A stretch of 64,000 nt of DNA from positions 1-64,000 of the forward strand of contig NZ_RCZP01000011.1 of the NCBI RefSeq assembly GCF_006438825.1, given 5' to 3'. Source of the stretch: Muricoccus nepalensis (GTDB taxonomy: Bacteria > Pseudomonadota > Alphaproteobacteria > Acetobacterales > Acetobacteraceae). Position 1 is the first letter of the stretch; each line of letters opens with the position of its first letter. The notes under the pieces are model-generated. The model was given only the letters and a program-made list of their open reading frames with translations. It was not told where the DNA came from and did no database searches. The translations under genes were made by a program, and so were the position numbers. Positions 33,806-42,186 of this stretch are shown one piece after another.

Positions 33806-36800
33806 GTGTCCGTTGCCTACGCGGAGCTCGGCTGCCGCTCCAACTTCACCCTGCTGGACGGCGCCTCGCATCCCGGCGAGCTGGTGGTCGCGGCGTCGGT
33901 GCTCGGCCACGCCGGCGTGGGTATCTGCGACACCAACAGCCTGGCCGGCGCCGTGCGCGGCCACGTCGCCGCCAGAGAGGCCGGCATCGCCTACGCCGTG
34001 GGCTGCCGCCTGCAACTGGAGGATGGTGCAGAGTACCTGGTGTGGCCAACCGATCGGGCATCGTTCGGCCGCCTGACCCGGCTGCTGTCGCTCGGCCGCA
34101 TGCGCTCGCCCAAGGGCGAGTGCGCCCTCACCCGCGACGAGATGATCGGGCACGCGGAGGGCTGGTGCATGGCCGCCGTCTCCCCCGTCCGCCCGAACGC
34201 CGCCTTTGCCGACCGCCTGCGGGCCGATGCCCCGGCACTGCGCTCCCGGCTGGCGCTGCCGCTGCTGTGCACGGCGACGATCCGCTTCGACGACATCGAC
34301 GAGGACCGGCTGGAGGCGCTGGCCGAGATGACCGCCTTCGCCCGTGTGGATCTGCTGGCGACCAACGACGTGCGCTACCACGTCGCTTCTCGGCGCCGGC
34401 TGGCCGACGTGCTGACGGCGATCCGCCTCGGCCGACCGGTGGACCGGCTCGGACCGCTGGCCGAGCCCAACGCCGAGCGGCACCTGAAGGAGCCGGCCGA
34501 GATGGCGCGGCTGTTCCGCCGCGCGCCCGCCGCGCCGGGCAACACGCTCCGTGTGCTGGAGGCCTGCCGTGGCTTCTCGCTGTCGCAGCTGCGCCACGAG
34601 TACCCCGACGAGATCATCGAGCCCGGCCGCACGCCGCAGCAGACGCTGGAGGGCCGCGTCGCCGAGGCCTGCGGCCGCCGCTTCCCGCGCGGCGTGCCCG
34701 CCGACATCCAGGGGCGCATCGACCACGAGCTGCGGCTGATCGAGCGGCTGGACTACGCGCCCTACTTCCTCACCGTGGACGAGGTGGTGCGCTTCGCCCG
34801 TGACCAGGACATCCTGTGCCAGGGGCGCGGCTCGGCCGCCAACTCCTCCGTCTGCTACGTGCTCGGCATCACCGCGGTGGACCCCTCCAAGCACGACCTG
34901 CTGTTCGAGCGCTTCCTGTCGGCCGAGCGGGCCGAGCCGCCCGACATCGACGTCGACTTCGAGCACGAGCGCCGTGAGGAGGTGATCCAGTTCATCTACC
35001 GCCGCTACGGGCGCGACCGTGCGGCGATCGTCGGCACCGTGATCCGCTTTCGCGGCCGCTCGGCGGTGCGCGAGGTCGGCAAGGTGCTCGGCCTGTCGGA
35101 GGACGTTACCGGGCGCCTGGCCAAGGCAAGCTGGGGGCCTGAGCGGGACAGCAGCCTCGCCGAGATCGCCGCGGCCGAGGGCCTCGACCTCTCCGATCGC
35201 CGGCTCGGCCTGGCGCTGGAGTTGGCCGAGGAGATCCAGGACTTCCCCCGGCACCTCGCCACCCACGTCGGCGGCTTCGTCATGTCGCGCGGGCCGCTGA
35301 TCGAGATGGCGGTGGTCGGCAACGCCGCCATGGACGGCCGCACGGTGCTGGAGTGGGACAAGAACGACGTCGAGGCGTTGGGCCTGCTCAAGGTCGATAT
35401 CCTGGCGCTGGGCATGCTGAGCTGCTTGCGTCGAGGCTTCGATCTGCTGCGCCGGCACCGCATCGCCGACCTCGACCTCGCCGATGTTCCGCGCGACTGC
35501 CCCGACACCTACGCCATGCTCAGGCGGGCCGACTCCCTGGGCGTGTTTCAGGTCGAGAGCCGGGCGCAGATGAACATGCTGCCCCGCCTGCGGCCCTCGA
35601 AGTTCTATGACCTGGTGGTGCAGGTGGCGCTGGTTCGGCCGGGGCCGATCCAGGGTGACATGGTGCATCCTTACCTACGCCGCCGCTGGGGCGACGAGGA
35701 GCCGGTCTACCCCTCCCCTAGCGAGGAGCACGGCCCGAAGGACGAGCTCAAGCAGGTACTCGGCCGCACGCTCGGCGTGCCGCTGTTCCAGGAGCAGGCC
35801 ATGCGCGTGGCCATCGTCGCCGCCGGCTTCTCGCCCGGCGAGGCCGACCAGCTGCGCCGGGCCATGGCCACCTTCAAGTACACGCAGGGCGTGGCAGTAT
35901 ACCGCGACAAGTTGGTCGGCGGCATGGTCCGCCGCGGCTACGACCCCGAACTCGCCGAGCGCGTGTTCAAGCAGATCGAGGGCTTCGGCTCCTACGGCTT
36001 TCCCGAAAGTCACGCCGCCAGCTTCGCCCACCTGGCCTACGCCTCGGCCTGGGTGAAGTGCCATCACCCCGCGGTGTTCGCCGCGGCGCTGCTGAACAGC
36101 CAGCCGATGGGCTTCTACGCCCCGGCGCAGATCGTGCGCGACGCCCAGCAGCATCGGGTGGTGGTGCGGCGGCTGGACGTCAACGAAAGCCGCTGGGACT
36201 GCACCCTGGAGCCGGAGGCCCGCAGCGCCGAGGGCCTCGCCCTCCGGCTTGGGCTCAGGATGGCCGCCGGCCTGTCGGCCGAGGACGGCAAGCGCGTGGC
36301 CGAGGCACGGCGGTCCGGCAACGGCTCGCCCTATGCCTCGGTGGACGAGGTGGTGCGCCGGGCCGGGGTCGGCCGCAAGGCGATCGAGGCGCTGGCCGAG
36401 GCGGACGGCTTCGCGGGGATGGGTCTCGATCGCCGGGCGGCGATGTGGGACGCCAAGGGCGTCGAGAACGACACCCCTCCCCTGCTGCGCCTCGCCGCCC
36501 AGGCAGCGGCGGCCGGTGACCCGCCTCTCCTCCGCGAGCCCTGCCCTGCCCTGCCAGCCGAGGCCGATGGGCAGTCGGTGGTGTTGGACTACACCGCGAC
36601 CGGGTTAAGCCTACGGCAGCACCCGGTTGCCTTGCTGCGGCCGAAGCTTCGAGAGCTTGGATGCCAGGATACCCGTGACCTCGAGGGCATGCGCGCCGGG
36701 CAGCGGATCAGGCTGGCGGGCATGGTGCTGATGCGGCAGCGACCCGGCACGGCCAAGGGCATCGTGTTCATTACGGTCGAGGACGAGCACGGCACCGCCA

Positions 36801-37096
36801 ACCTCGTCGTCTACACCGACGTCGGCACACGCGACCGCGCTGCGCTGATCGGCGCCCGGCTGCTGGTAGTCGAGGCGAGGGTGGAACGCGAGGCCGAGCG
36901 AGCGGAAGTGCCGATCACCCACCTGATCTGCCGCAAGCTGGAGGATCGCTCCGACCTACTAAGCGGACTGATGCAGGGTGGTGTACCCGAAGGTTGGAGT
37001 GACCGAGCTGTTGGCCACGCCGACGAAGTAAGGCGCCCCGATCCAGGATCAGCACGATGTCGGGCCAAGTTACCGTCTAGTCGGGACTTCCACTGA
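33806..37096 (+). CDS. dnaE2: Error-prone DNA polymerase III alpha, DnaE2/ImuC
   Basis: A 1096-residue C-family polymerase. It starts with the PHP domain (AYAELGCRSNFTLLDGASHP), carries the polymerase motif PPDIDVDFEHERREEVI with the catalytic aspartates, GRGSAANSSVCYVLGIT, the thumb and fingers (ESHAASFAHLAYASAW) and an OB domain near the end (VFITVEDEHGTANLVVY), finishing KLPSSRDFH as other DnaE2 proteins do. It is 7 bases after imuB. It carries out translesion synthesis in the SOS response. GTG start at 33806. Confidence 0.92.
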   Translation: MSVAYAELGCRSNFTLLDGASHPGELVVAASVLGHAGVGICDTNSLAGAVRGHVAAREAGIAYAVGCRLQLEDGAEYLVWPTDRASFGRLTRLLSLGRMRSPKGECALTRDEMIGHAEGWCMAAVSPVRPNAAFADRLRADAPALRSRLALPLLCTATIRFDDIDEDRLEALAEMTAFARVDLLATNDVRYHVASRRRLADVLTAIRLGRPVDRLGPLAEPNAERHLKEPAEMARLFRRAPAAPGNTLRVLEACRGFSLSQLRHEYPDEIIEPGRTPQQTLEGRVAEACGRRFPRGVPADIQGRIDHELRLIERLDYAPYFLTVDEVVRFARDQDILCQGRGSAANSSVCYVLGITAVDPSKHDLLFERFLSAERAEPPDIDVDFEHERREEVIQFIYRRYGRDRAAIVGTVIRFRGRSAVREVGKVLGLSEDVTGRLAKASWGPERDSSLAEIAAAEGLDLSDRRLGLALELAEEIQDFPRHLATHVGGFVMSRGPLIEMAVVGNAAMDGRTVLEWDKNDVEALGLLKVDILALGMLSCLRRGFDLLRRHRIADLDLADVPRDCPDTYAMLRRADSLGVFQVESRAQMNMLPRLRPSKFYDLVVQVALVRPGPIQGDMVHPYLRRRWGDEEPVYPSPSEEHGPKDELKQVLGRTLGVPLFQEQAMRVAIVAAGFSPGEADQLRRAMATFKYTQGVAVYRDKLVGGMVRRGYDPELAERVFKQIEGFGSYGFPESHAASFAHLAYASAWVKCHHPAVFAAALLNSQPMGFYAPAQIVRDAQQHRVVVRRLDVNESRWDCTLEPEARSAEGLALRLGLRMAAGLSAEDGKRVAEARRSGNGSPYASVDEVVRRAGVGRKAIEALAEADGFAGMGLDRRAAMWDAKGVENDTPPLLRLAAQAAAAGDPPLLREPCPALPAEADGQSVVLDYTATGLSLRQHPVALLRPKLRELGCQDTRDLEGMRAGQRIRLAGMVLMRQRPGTAKGIVFITVEDEHGTANLVVYTDVGTRDRAALIGARLLVVEARVEREAERAEVPITHLICRKLEDRSDLLSGLMQGGVPEGWSDRAVGHADEVRRPDPGSARCRAKLPSSRDFH

Positions 37097-37166
37097 CTGC
37101 AGGAACGCCACCGCCACTGATGGTGGGGTGGTCACCTAAAAGGTTTTAAATCAGTCCTTTATATTC

Positions 37167-37338
37167 ATGTAGCAAATGCTACACCAATGTAGCATGTTAA
37201 AGCCTTGTGTAGCACCATGTAGCAACATGTAGCAACATGTAGCACCATGTAGCACCATGTAGCGTGGTACAACTATTGATAGCTACATGAAGCTACATGT
37301 AGAATGCGCTTGCTACATGACGCCTGCCATTGCTACAT
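37167..37338 (+). repeat. Centromere-like array of TGTAGCA repeats (parS candidate)
   Basis: Direct copies of ATGTAGCA at 37167 and 37187, then a run of six with an exact 10-base period beginning at 37208, 37218, 37228, 37238, 37248 and 37258. Four inverted copies (GCTACAT) follow at 37282, 37292, 37312 and 37332. The block is AT-rich and ends 37 bases before parA. Arrays of short boxes upstream of ParA-RHH operons act as both centromere and operator. Replication iterons are the alternative. Confidence 0.75.
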
Positions 37339-37374
37339 GTTGCATGGAATGTGTCTGGGCTGTTTGGAGGCAGT

Positions 37375-38061
37375 ATGCCGGTTGTAGTGGTCGCCAACCC
37401 AAAGGGAGGAGCGGGTAAAAGCACAACTGCTCTGATCCTGGCGCAAACCTTCGCAGGGATGGGGGCAAGTGTAACATTGATAGATGCTGACCCGAACCGG
37501 CCGATCGTTGAATGGCGGTCTGGTCAATCAGCAATCATGTTCGACGTTATAGGTGACATCACCGAGAGCACAGTTATTAGAACGATCCGGGACCACCGTG
37601 CGCAACGTCAGTTTGTCATAGTTGACTTGGAAGGTACTGCGAGCAGATTAGTCTCTCGAGCTATCACACAGGCCGATCTAGTTCTCATTCCATTGCAGGC
37701 TAGCGGCGTAGATGCACGGCAAGCAGGAAGAGCAGTACAACTCATTCATGAGGAAGAAGAAGCGTTAGGCGACCGCACGATACCCTTCCGTGTGCTGCTC
37801 ACGAGAACAAACCCGGCCATCACGACGCGGATTGAGAAGGAGATCGTCAGCGCACTTGCAGGTGCTGGTTTGCCGCTGCTCAAGACGCACCTCAACGAAC
37901 GACAAGCCTTCAAAGCTATGTTCGTCCGCAAGCTAGCAGTGAGTGAGCTTGACCCTACGCAGGTGAATGGCCTTCCAGAGGCCATCCGTAACGCTGAACG
38001 CCTCGCCGATGAGGTGGTGGACGTGCTCTCACCGCAGCCGGCTGAAGGCGCCGTGCCATGA
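37375..38061 (+). CDS. parA: ParA-family partition ATPase
   Basis: A 228-residue Walker-type ATPase with the deviant Walker A NPKGGAGKSTTALILAQ, Walker A' region VTLIDADPNRPI and Walker B FVIVDLEGTAS. No N-terminal helix-turn-helix is present, so it is the short type Ib form. GGAGG precedes the ATG by 5 bases; a longer open frame upstream is not needed. Its stop overlaps the RHH gene start. Base composition is less GC-rich than the neighbours, as for many acquired partition modules. Confidence 0.9.
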   Translation: MPVVVVANPKGGAGKSTTALILAQTFAGMGASVTLIDADPNRPIVEWRSGQSAIMFDVIGDITESTVIRTIRDHRAQRQFVIVDLEGTASRLVSRAITQADLVLIPLQASGVDARQAGRAVQLIHEEEEALGDRTIPFRVLLTRTNPAITTRIEKEIVSALAGAGLPLLKTHLNERQAFKAMFVRKLAVSELDPTQVNGLPEAIRNAERLADEVVDVLSPQPAEGAVP

Positions 38062-38387
38062 CCGATGATCCTTTCGGTTTTACAGCCGCGCGAAAGCCCA
38101 CTACCGCAGACAAGCTCAAAAAGTTTGCCCCCAGCGCTGATAATTCAAGGTCAGAACCCGTTGCGATTGAACGGGCTGATGCGGCGGGCGCAGCGCTAGG
38201 CTTCGTGCCGCGAGAGAATACCCGAGCTACAGTGCTGCGGAAGCGAAAAGATATCGGGCCTACAGTCGCCATCAACATGCGAGTTCCCGAAGCCGTAGCT
38301 GCTCGTTTCATAAAGTTCTGTGAGGAGCACCGTCTTTCGTATTGGGAAGGTGTTGAGGAACTCATGAAGCGAAACGGCATCACTTAG
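38058..38387 (+). CDS. RHH centromere-binding protein (ParG-like)
   Basis: A 109-residue protein with a long basic, flexible N-terminal tail and a C-terminal ribbon-helix-helix: TVAINMRVPEAVAARFIKFC (strand and first helix) and YWEGVEELMKRNG. It overlaps parA (ATGA). In type Ib systems the second gene product binds the repeats upstream and recruits ParA. The gene converges with the serine recombinase, overlapping it by 4 bases. Confidence 0.8.
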   Translation: MTDDPFGFTAARKPTTADKLKKFAPSADNSRSEPVAIERADAAGAALGFVPRENTRATVLRKRKDIGPTVAINMRVPEAVAARFIKFCEEHRLSYWEGVEELMKRNGIT

Positions 38388-40057
38388 TAAGTGCTCAGAA
38401 GCCTGACTGCAGGCCGCTCTTTCGTCGCCTGCACACCATCCGAACGCAATCTTGCGACGGGCAAGCAAGTGCGGCTACCGGCATCAGGGCCTGGCTTGGG
38501 CAGCGGGATGACATGCTCGATCTCGACATGGTCGTCATGCACGATGATGCGCTCGACAACGAGCTTCAAGATAGCCTGCCGTTCGGCGATGCTCGTCGTC
38601 TGCAACCGAGCGGTAATCCGTGAGCTGAAAGCCGAAAGGCCTTCGAACGTTGCGAGCGTACGCTGATGCTGTTCCTGCAGGCGCCGCAACTGGGCGTGTT
38701 GCTGCTCGGCCAATCTGCGTTGGGTAGCCAGCGCCTCGCGCCGCTCGGCAAGCTCAGAGAGGCTGATCACTTCCGCCTGGTAAGCTTCGACCAAGCGGCG
38801 ATCGGCACGCTCGATGCGTTCAATCCGCTGATGGATCTGGCTTTGTGCCGAGCGGGGCGCGTTCTCAACCACGCTGGCTTCGGTCGCGAAGCGTTCGAAC
38901 TGCGCCAACAGCCGTTCAGGGTCGCCGAGCAGGCCGGCGACGTGGTCCCAGACAACCTGATCAAGTGCGTTGGCATCGATACACGCCCGCGGGCATTTCG
39001 TCGCACGCGCACGCGTGAGTGGATCCTTCCCCGAGCACCGGTAGTAGCGCCAGGGCCGCCGCTCAGCGGAGCCAGGAAAGACGCAACCGTGGATCCCAAG
39101 GCCGCAGTTGCCGCATTTCAGCAGGCAGCGCAGCAGGTAGTTGGTCTTCTTGTTTCGTCGGAAAGACAGCTTGGCGTTGCGCGCCATCTGCGCCTGCGCC
39201 CGATCCCAGGTGTCCTGTTCCACGAGCGGTGGCACCGGTATGGCGATCCACTGTTCACGCGGTCGCGCACGCCGGCTCGTTCGCTCTCCAGTGCGGCGCG
39301 TCGCCGGTCGGTGGTGCTCGGGCACGACATATTCGTGTCTGTTGACGTAGGCCGTGCCTGCGTACACAGGATCAGAGACGATGTGGTACACGACTGACAG
39401 CGACCATAACGCTCGGCCTGACCTTGTCACCCAGGGCCCCTCGTTCAGACGATGGCCGCATTGGCGCACGGACAGCCCCTCATCAGCGACCCAGCTGTAG
39501 AGTTGCCTGACCATCGCTGCCTCTGCCTCATCAACGACCAGACAGCCTGGCCGGCCATCGCGGCGGGGTTCGTACCTGTAGCCGTAGGGTGCTTTGGCAC
39601 CGATGATCTGGCCTTCCCGGGCTCGTTGCAACTTGCCACGCCGAAACCGCTCAGCCAGTACAGCGCGCTCGTACTCGGCGATGGCGCCTTGGATTTGCAG
39701 CAGCAACTGGTCGTTCGGATCGTCGGAGATCGGATGTTGCAGGAACATCACCGCGCAGCCAGCACGCCGAAATTCCTCGAGCAGTAGCACTTGGTAAGCG
39801 TATTTGCGGGTCAAGCGGTCGGGAGTGAGCACAGCGATGATCTCGACAGCCCCATCGCGGACAGCATCACGCAAGGTGTCCAGGCCCGGACGATCAAGCC
39901 GCGCGCCGCTATACCCCTCGTCGCGGAAGACGTGCCCGGCGGCGAGATCGTGGCCTTGCTCGACGGCCCAGGCACGCAGGGCAGTGAGCTGGCTTTCGAT
40001 GGTTTGCTGACGCTCCTGGCGTTCGGTGGATACCCGAGCGTAAATGGCGGCACGCAT
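38384..40057 (-). CDS. Large serine recombinase
   Basis: A 557-residue protein: resolvase N-terminal domain with the catalytic serine in AAIYARVSTERQ and the arginines in LTPDRLTRKYAYQ; recombinase domain (GYRYEPRRDGRPGCLV); zinc ribbon (CLLKCGNCGLGIHGC ... CSGK ... CPRACID); and a C-terminal coiled coil (residues about 420-490). GGAGGT precedes the ATG. Such enzymes integrate phages and mobile islands. A short open frame ends 3 bases upstream. Exact element borders were not identified. Confidence 0.88.
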   Translation of the reverse strand: MRAAIYARVSTERQERQQTIESQLTALRAWAVEQGHDLAAGHVFRDEGYSGARLDRPGLDTLRDAVRDGAVEIIAVLTPDRLTRKYAYQVLLLEEFRRAGCAVMFLQHPISDDPNDQLLLQIQGAIAEYERAVLAERFRRGKLQRAREGQIIGAKAPYGYRYEPRRDGRPGCLVVDEAEAAMVRQLYSWVADEGLSVRQCGHRLNEGPWVTRSGRALWSLSVVYHIVSDPVYAGTAYVNRHEYVVPEHHRPATRRTGERTSRRARPREQWIAIPVPPLVEQDTWDRAQAQMARNAKLSFRRNKKTNYLLRCLLKCGNCGLGIHGCVFPGSAERRPWRYYRCSGKDPLTRARATKCPRACIDANALDQVVWDHVAGLLGDPERLLAQFERFATEASVVENAPRSAQSQIHQRIERIERADRRLVEAYQAEVISLSELAERREALATQRRLAEQQHAQLRRLQEQHQRTLATFEGLSAFSSRITARLQTTSIAERQAILKLVVERIIVHDDHVEIEHVIPLPKPGPDAGSRTCLPVARLRSDGVQATKERPAVRLLSTY

Positions 40058-40060
40058 GGT

Positions 40061-40897
40061 TTACCTCCCTGGCTTGTCGTGGGCGACGTCGGGCAGTGGG
40101 CGTCGCAGTGGCATCTGGCTGCTGTCGGCGGGTAACGGCGCATCCACCGGTAGCCCGTCCGCCAGGAGCCGGCGGTAGACCTGGTCCAGCCGGCTCGGCC
40201 CGTCGCGGGTCCGCAAAGAAATCGATTTGACCGCCCAGCTTGGGCTCTGGGCGCCGAGCCGACCGCGACGCAGCATGGGGCGAAACCTCCGGCAGATCCG
40301 CCCGAAAAGGCCTGACCAGGGGCGCAGTTCAATCGGTCGGTAGTCGCCGAGACCGGCGCGACGAAGCCCGGCGTAGGCCAGAGAATGAAACAGGAACGCT
40401 GAAGCGTAGCCCGTGGATTGCGTTCGGATGGTCCAGATCCAGCAAGAATGCAATGTCAGTCAGCAGAGCACCCACTTTGCGTTGAAGGTACATAGCCTCA
40501 CCACTCGACGCCGATTGCGGGCTCAGCCCCTAGTAGCCTCGGAACTCAGCTGCCCCACTTCGCCCATCACCATCGCCTACCAGAACTGCAACTGCCGTAT
40601 CGTCACTCTGGTATGGCTGCTCTGAGTGTAGCCGCCGGTGGGGCAGAGTGTGCACCACCTAAGCAAAGAAGGCGCTTTCCCCGTTTGCGCCACTTTCCCC
40701 GATCCTGCGCCAGACAGGTTCAGGAGACCGCAGGGCGTGGAGAGCAGGAGAGGAGGGGAGAAGCCGCTACCGCTAGCGGCTGACGCGCGACAAGGGTGCG
40801 TCGCTGCGCTCCCGGGCCGGGGCAGACCCCGGCCACGCCCTTGTCCCGCGCCCGCCTCGCGGTTGGCGGGTGGAATCCAGGAGAAGGATTCCGAGGG
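40061..40897. other. Region between recombinase and TOPRIM gene; possible short ORF
   Basis: On the minus strand a short frame ends at 40061, three bases before the recombinase ATG, with a plausible C-terminal stretch (SRLDQVYRRLLADGLPVD). Its start is unclear and the family is unknown, so it is not called as a gene. The rest is noncoding up to 40784, followed by leader copy A. Confidence 0.35.
40785..40851 (+). repeat. Composite leader palindrome, copy A
   Basis: GACAAGGG at 40789-40796 and CCCTTGTC at 40838-40845 enclose the shared inner sequence gcgtcgctgcgctcccg. A purine tract precedes it (about 40739-40763). A second perfect hairpin, GGAATCC 40872-40878 and GGATTCC 40886-40892 with AGGAGAA in the loop, lies just before the TOPRIM start, so the ribosome binding site is in the loop. 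Confidence 0.6.
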
Positions 40898-41851
40898 ATG
40901 AGTGGTCAGGACGAAGAGCTGCAGCGGCTGCGGGAAGGTGTGAACTGCGCCGCGCTGCTGGAACGCATGCCGCCGCCATGGAGGTTGGATAAGGCCGAGA
41001 GCACCCGGGAATGCCTGAAGTACCGGCGCGGCCAGGGCGAGATCATCATCGTCAACCACGGCGGCCACGGCTGGTGGGATGCCGGCAGTACCGCCAAGGG
41101 CGACGTGTTCGGACTAGTGCAGCACCTGCGACCGGATCTGAACTTTGGCCACGCCCGCAAGCTGCTGCGCGAGATGGTCGGGCTGCAGCCCAGCTTCCCC
41201 GAGCACGAGCGGGTGCGCTCGCGCGGGGAGGGGGGCGCCCCGGCCGCCGAGCGCTGGTCGGCAGCCAAGCCGCTCCGCCCAGGCTCGCGCGCCTGGCGCT
41301 ACCTCGCCGAGGTCCGGCGGTTGCCCGGCCCGGTGCTGCGCGCCGCCGCAGCGGCCGACGCCATCCGGGAGGGCGCCTACGGCACCGCCTGGTTCGCCCA
41401 CCGCGACGAGGCGGGGGCGCTGACCGGTTTCGACATGCGGGGGCCGGAGTTCCGCGGCTTCGCCAAGGGCGGCGACAAAACCCTGTTCCGGATGCCCGGC
41501 TGGATCCCCTCGCGCACGATGCGCCCGCGCCGGCTGGCTGTGGCCGAGGCGCCGATCGACGCGCTCAGCCTCGCTGCCATCGAGCGCCTGCAGGGCGACA
41601 CCCTGTACGTCGCCACCACGGGGGGCATGGGGCCGGGGTCGGTTCGTGCCCTCGACCTGTTGCTGGCCGGGATGGCCGCCCTCCCGGGTGCCCTGCTGGC
41701 CACGGCGACCGACAACGACCCGCCGGGGGAGCGCTACGCCGCCTTCCTGGCCGAGCGTGCCGCCGCGGCGGGCGTGCGCTGCGAGCGCCTGCTGCCACCC
41801 GGCGGGCTGAACGACTGGAATGACATCCTGACAAAGGGGAGGGGGGCATGA
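40898..41851 (+). CDS. DUF3991/TOPRIM-domain protein
   Basis: A 317-residue primase-like protein. The N-terminal half (LERMPPPWRLDKAES, IIIVNHGGHGWWDAGS and HGHARKLL-type helices) resembles DUF3991; the C-terminal half is TOPRIM, with the first acidic motif in LAVAEAPIDALSLAAIE and the second in ATATDNDPPGERYAA. Such proteins are common on conjugative elements and may act as primases. ATG at 40898, following the copy A leader. Confidence 0.8.
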   Translation: MSGQDEELQRLREGVNCAALLERMPPPWRLDKAESTRECLKYRRGQGEIIIVNHGGHGWWDAGSTAKGDVFGLVQHLRPDLNFGHARKLLREMVGLQPSFPEHERVRSRGEGGAPAAERWSAAKPLRPGSRAWRYLAEVRRLPGPVLRAAAAADAIREGAYGTAWFAHRDEAGALTGFDMRGPEFRGFAKGGDKTLFRMPGWIPSRTMRPRRLAVAEAPIDALSLAAIERLQGDTLYVATTGGMGPGSVRALDLLLAGMAALPGALLATATDNDPPGERYAAFLAERAAAAGVRCERLLPPGGLNDWNDILTKGRGA

Positions 41852-42186
41852 GTCTCACCACTGAGAGCACCGCCACGGCCCCCAGCGCGGAGGCGGAAGC
41901 GCTCGCCTCGGCGCTACACGCCGCCTTCCTCCGGCTACCCCCGAAGCTGCAGGCCCGCTGCACGGTCCCGCCGACCGGCGATGCCGCGATCGACCGGCCG
42001 GTGCTGGTCGAGGCCGACAACGGCTCCGACCACTACCGAGGCGTGGTGGTCGCGGGCGAGTGCGACGAGGACGGCCGCTGGCTGCTGGACGACGCCTTCA
42101 CCCTGCTCAGCCTCGACCACGACGACGGCCCCGAGGCCGCTCTGGTGCTCTGCCACGGATGGAACTGCCATGCCGATCGCATCTGA
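41848..42186 (+). CDS. Small acidic protein, unknown
   Basis: A 112-residue protein with an Ala-rich N terminus and an acidic C-terminal half (VVAGECDEDGRWLLDDAFTL). It overlaps the TOPRIM stop (ATGA) and the helicase start (17 bases), so it is embedded in a translationally coupled trio. No family was recognised. Confidence 0.6.
   Translation: MSLTTESTATAPSAEAEALASALHAAFLRLPPKLQARCTVPPTGDAAIDRPVLVEADNGSDHYRGVVVAGECDEDGRWLLDDAFTLLSLDHDDGPEAALVLCHGWNCHADRI

Noticed and set aside
33788-35668. A 626-codon minus-strand open frame opposite dnaE2
   Set aside because: Antisense shadow of dnaE2, which has all expected polymerase motifs on the plus strand.
37167-37338. CRISPR array
   Set aside because: Repeat units are only 7-10 bases with no spacers and switch orientation; position before parA fits a centromere.
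40061-40453. A 130-codon minus-strand frame just upstream of the serine recombinase
   Set aside because: Only the last 45 residues look protein-like and there is no clear start; kept as a possibility in the region note, not called.
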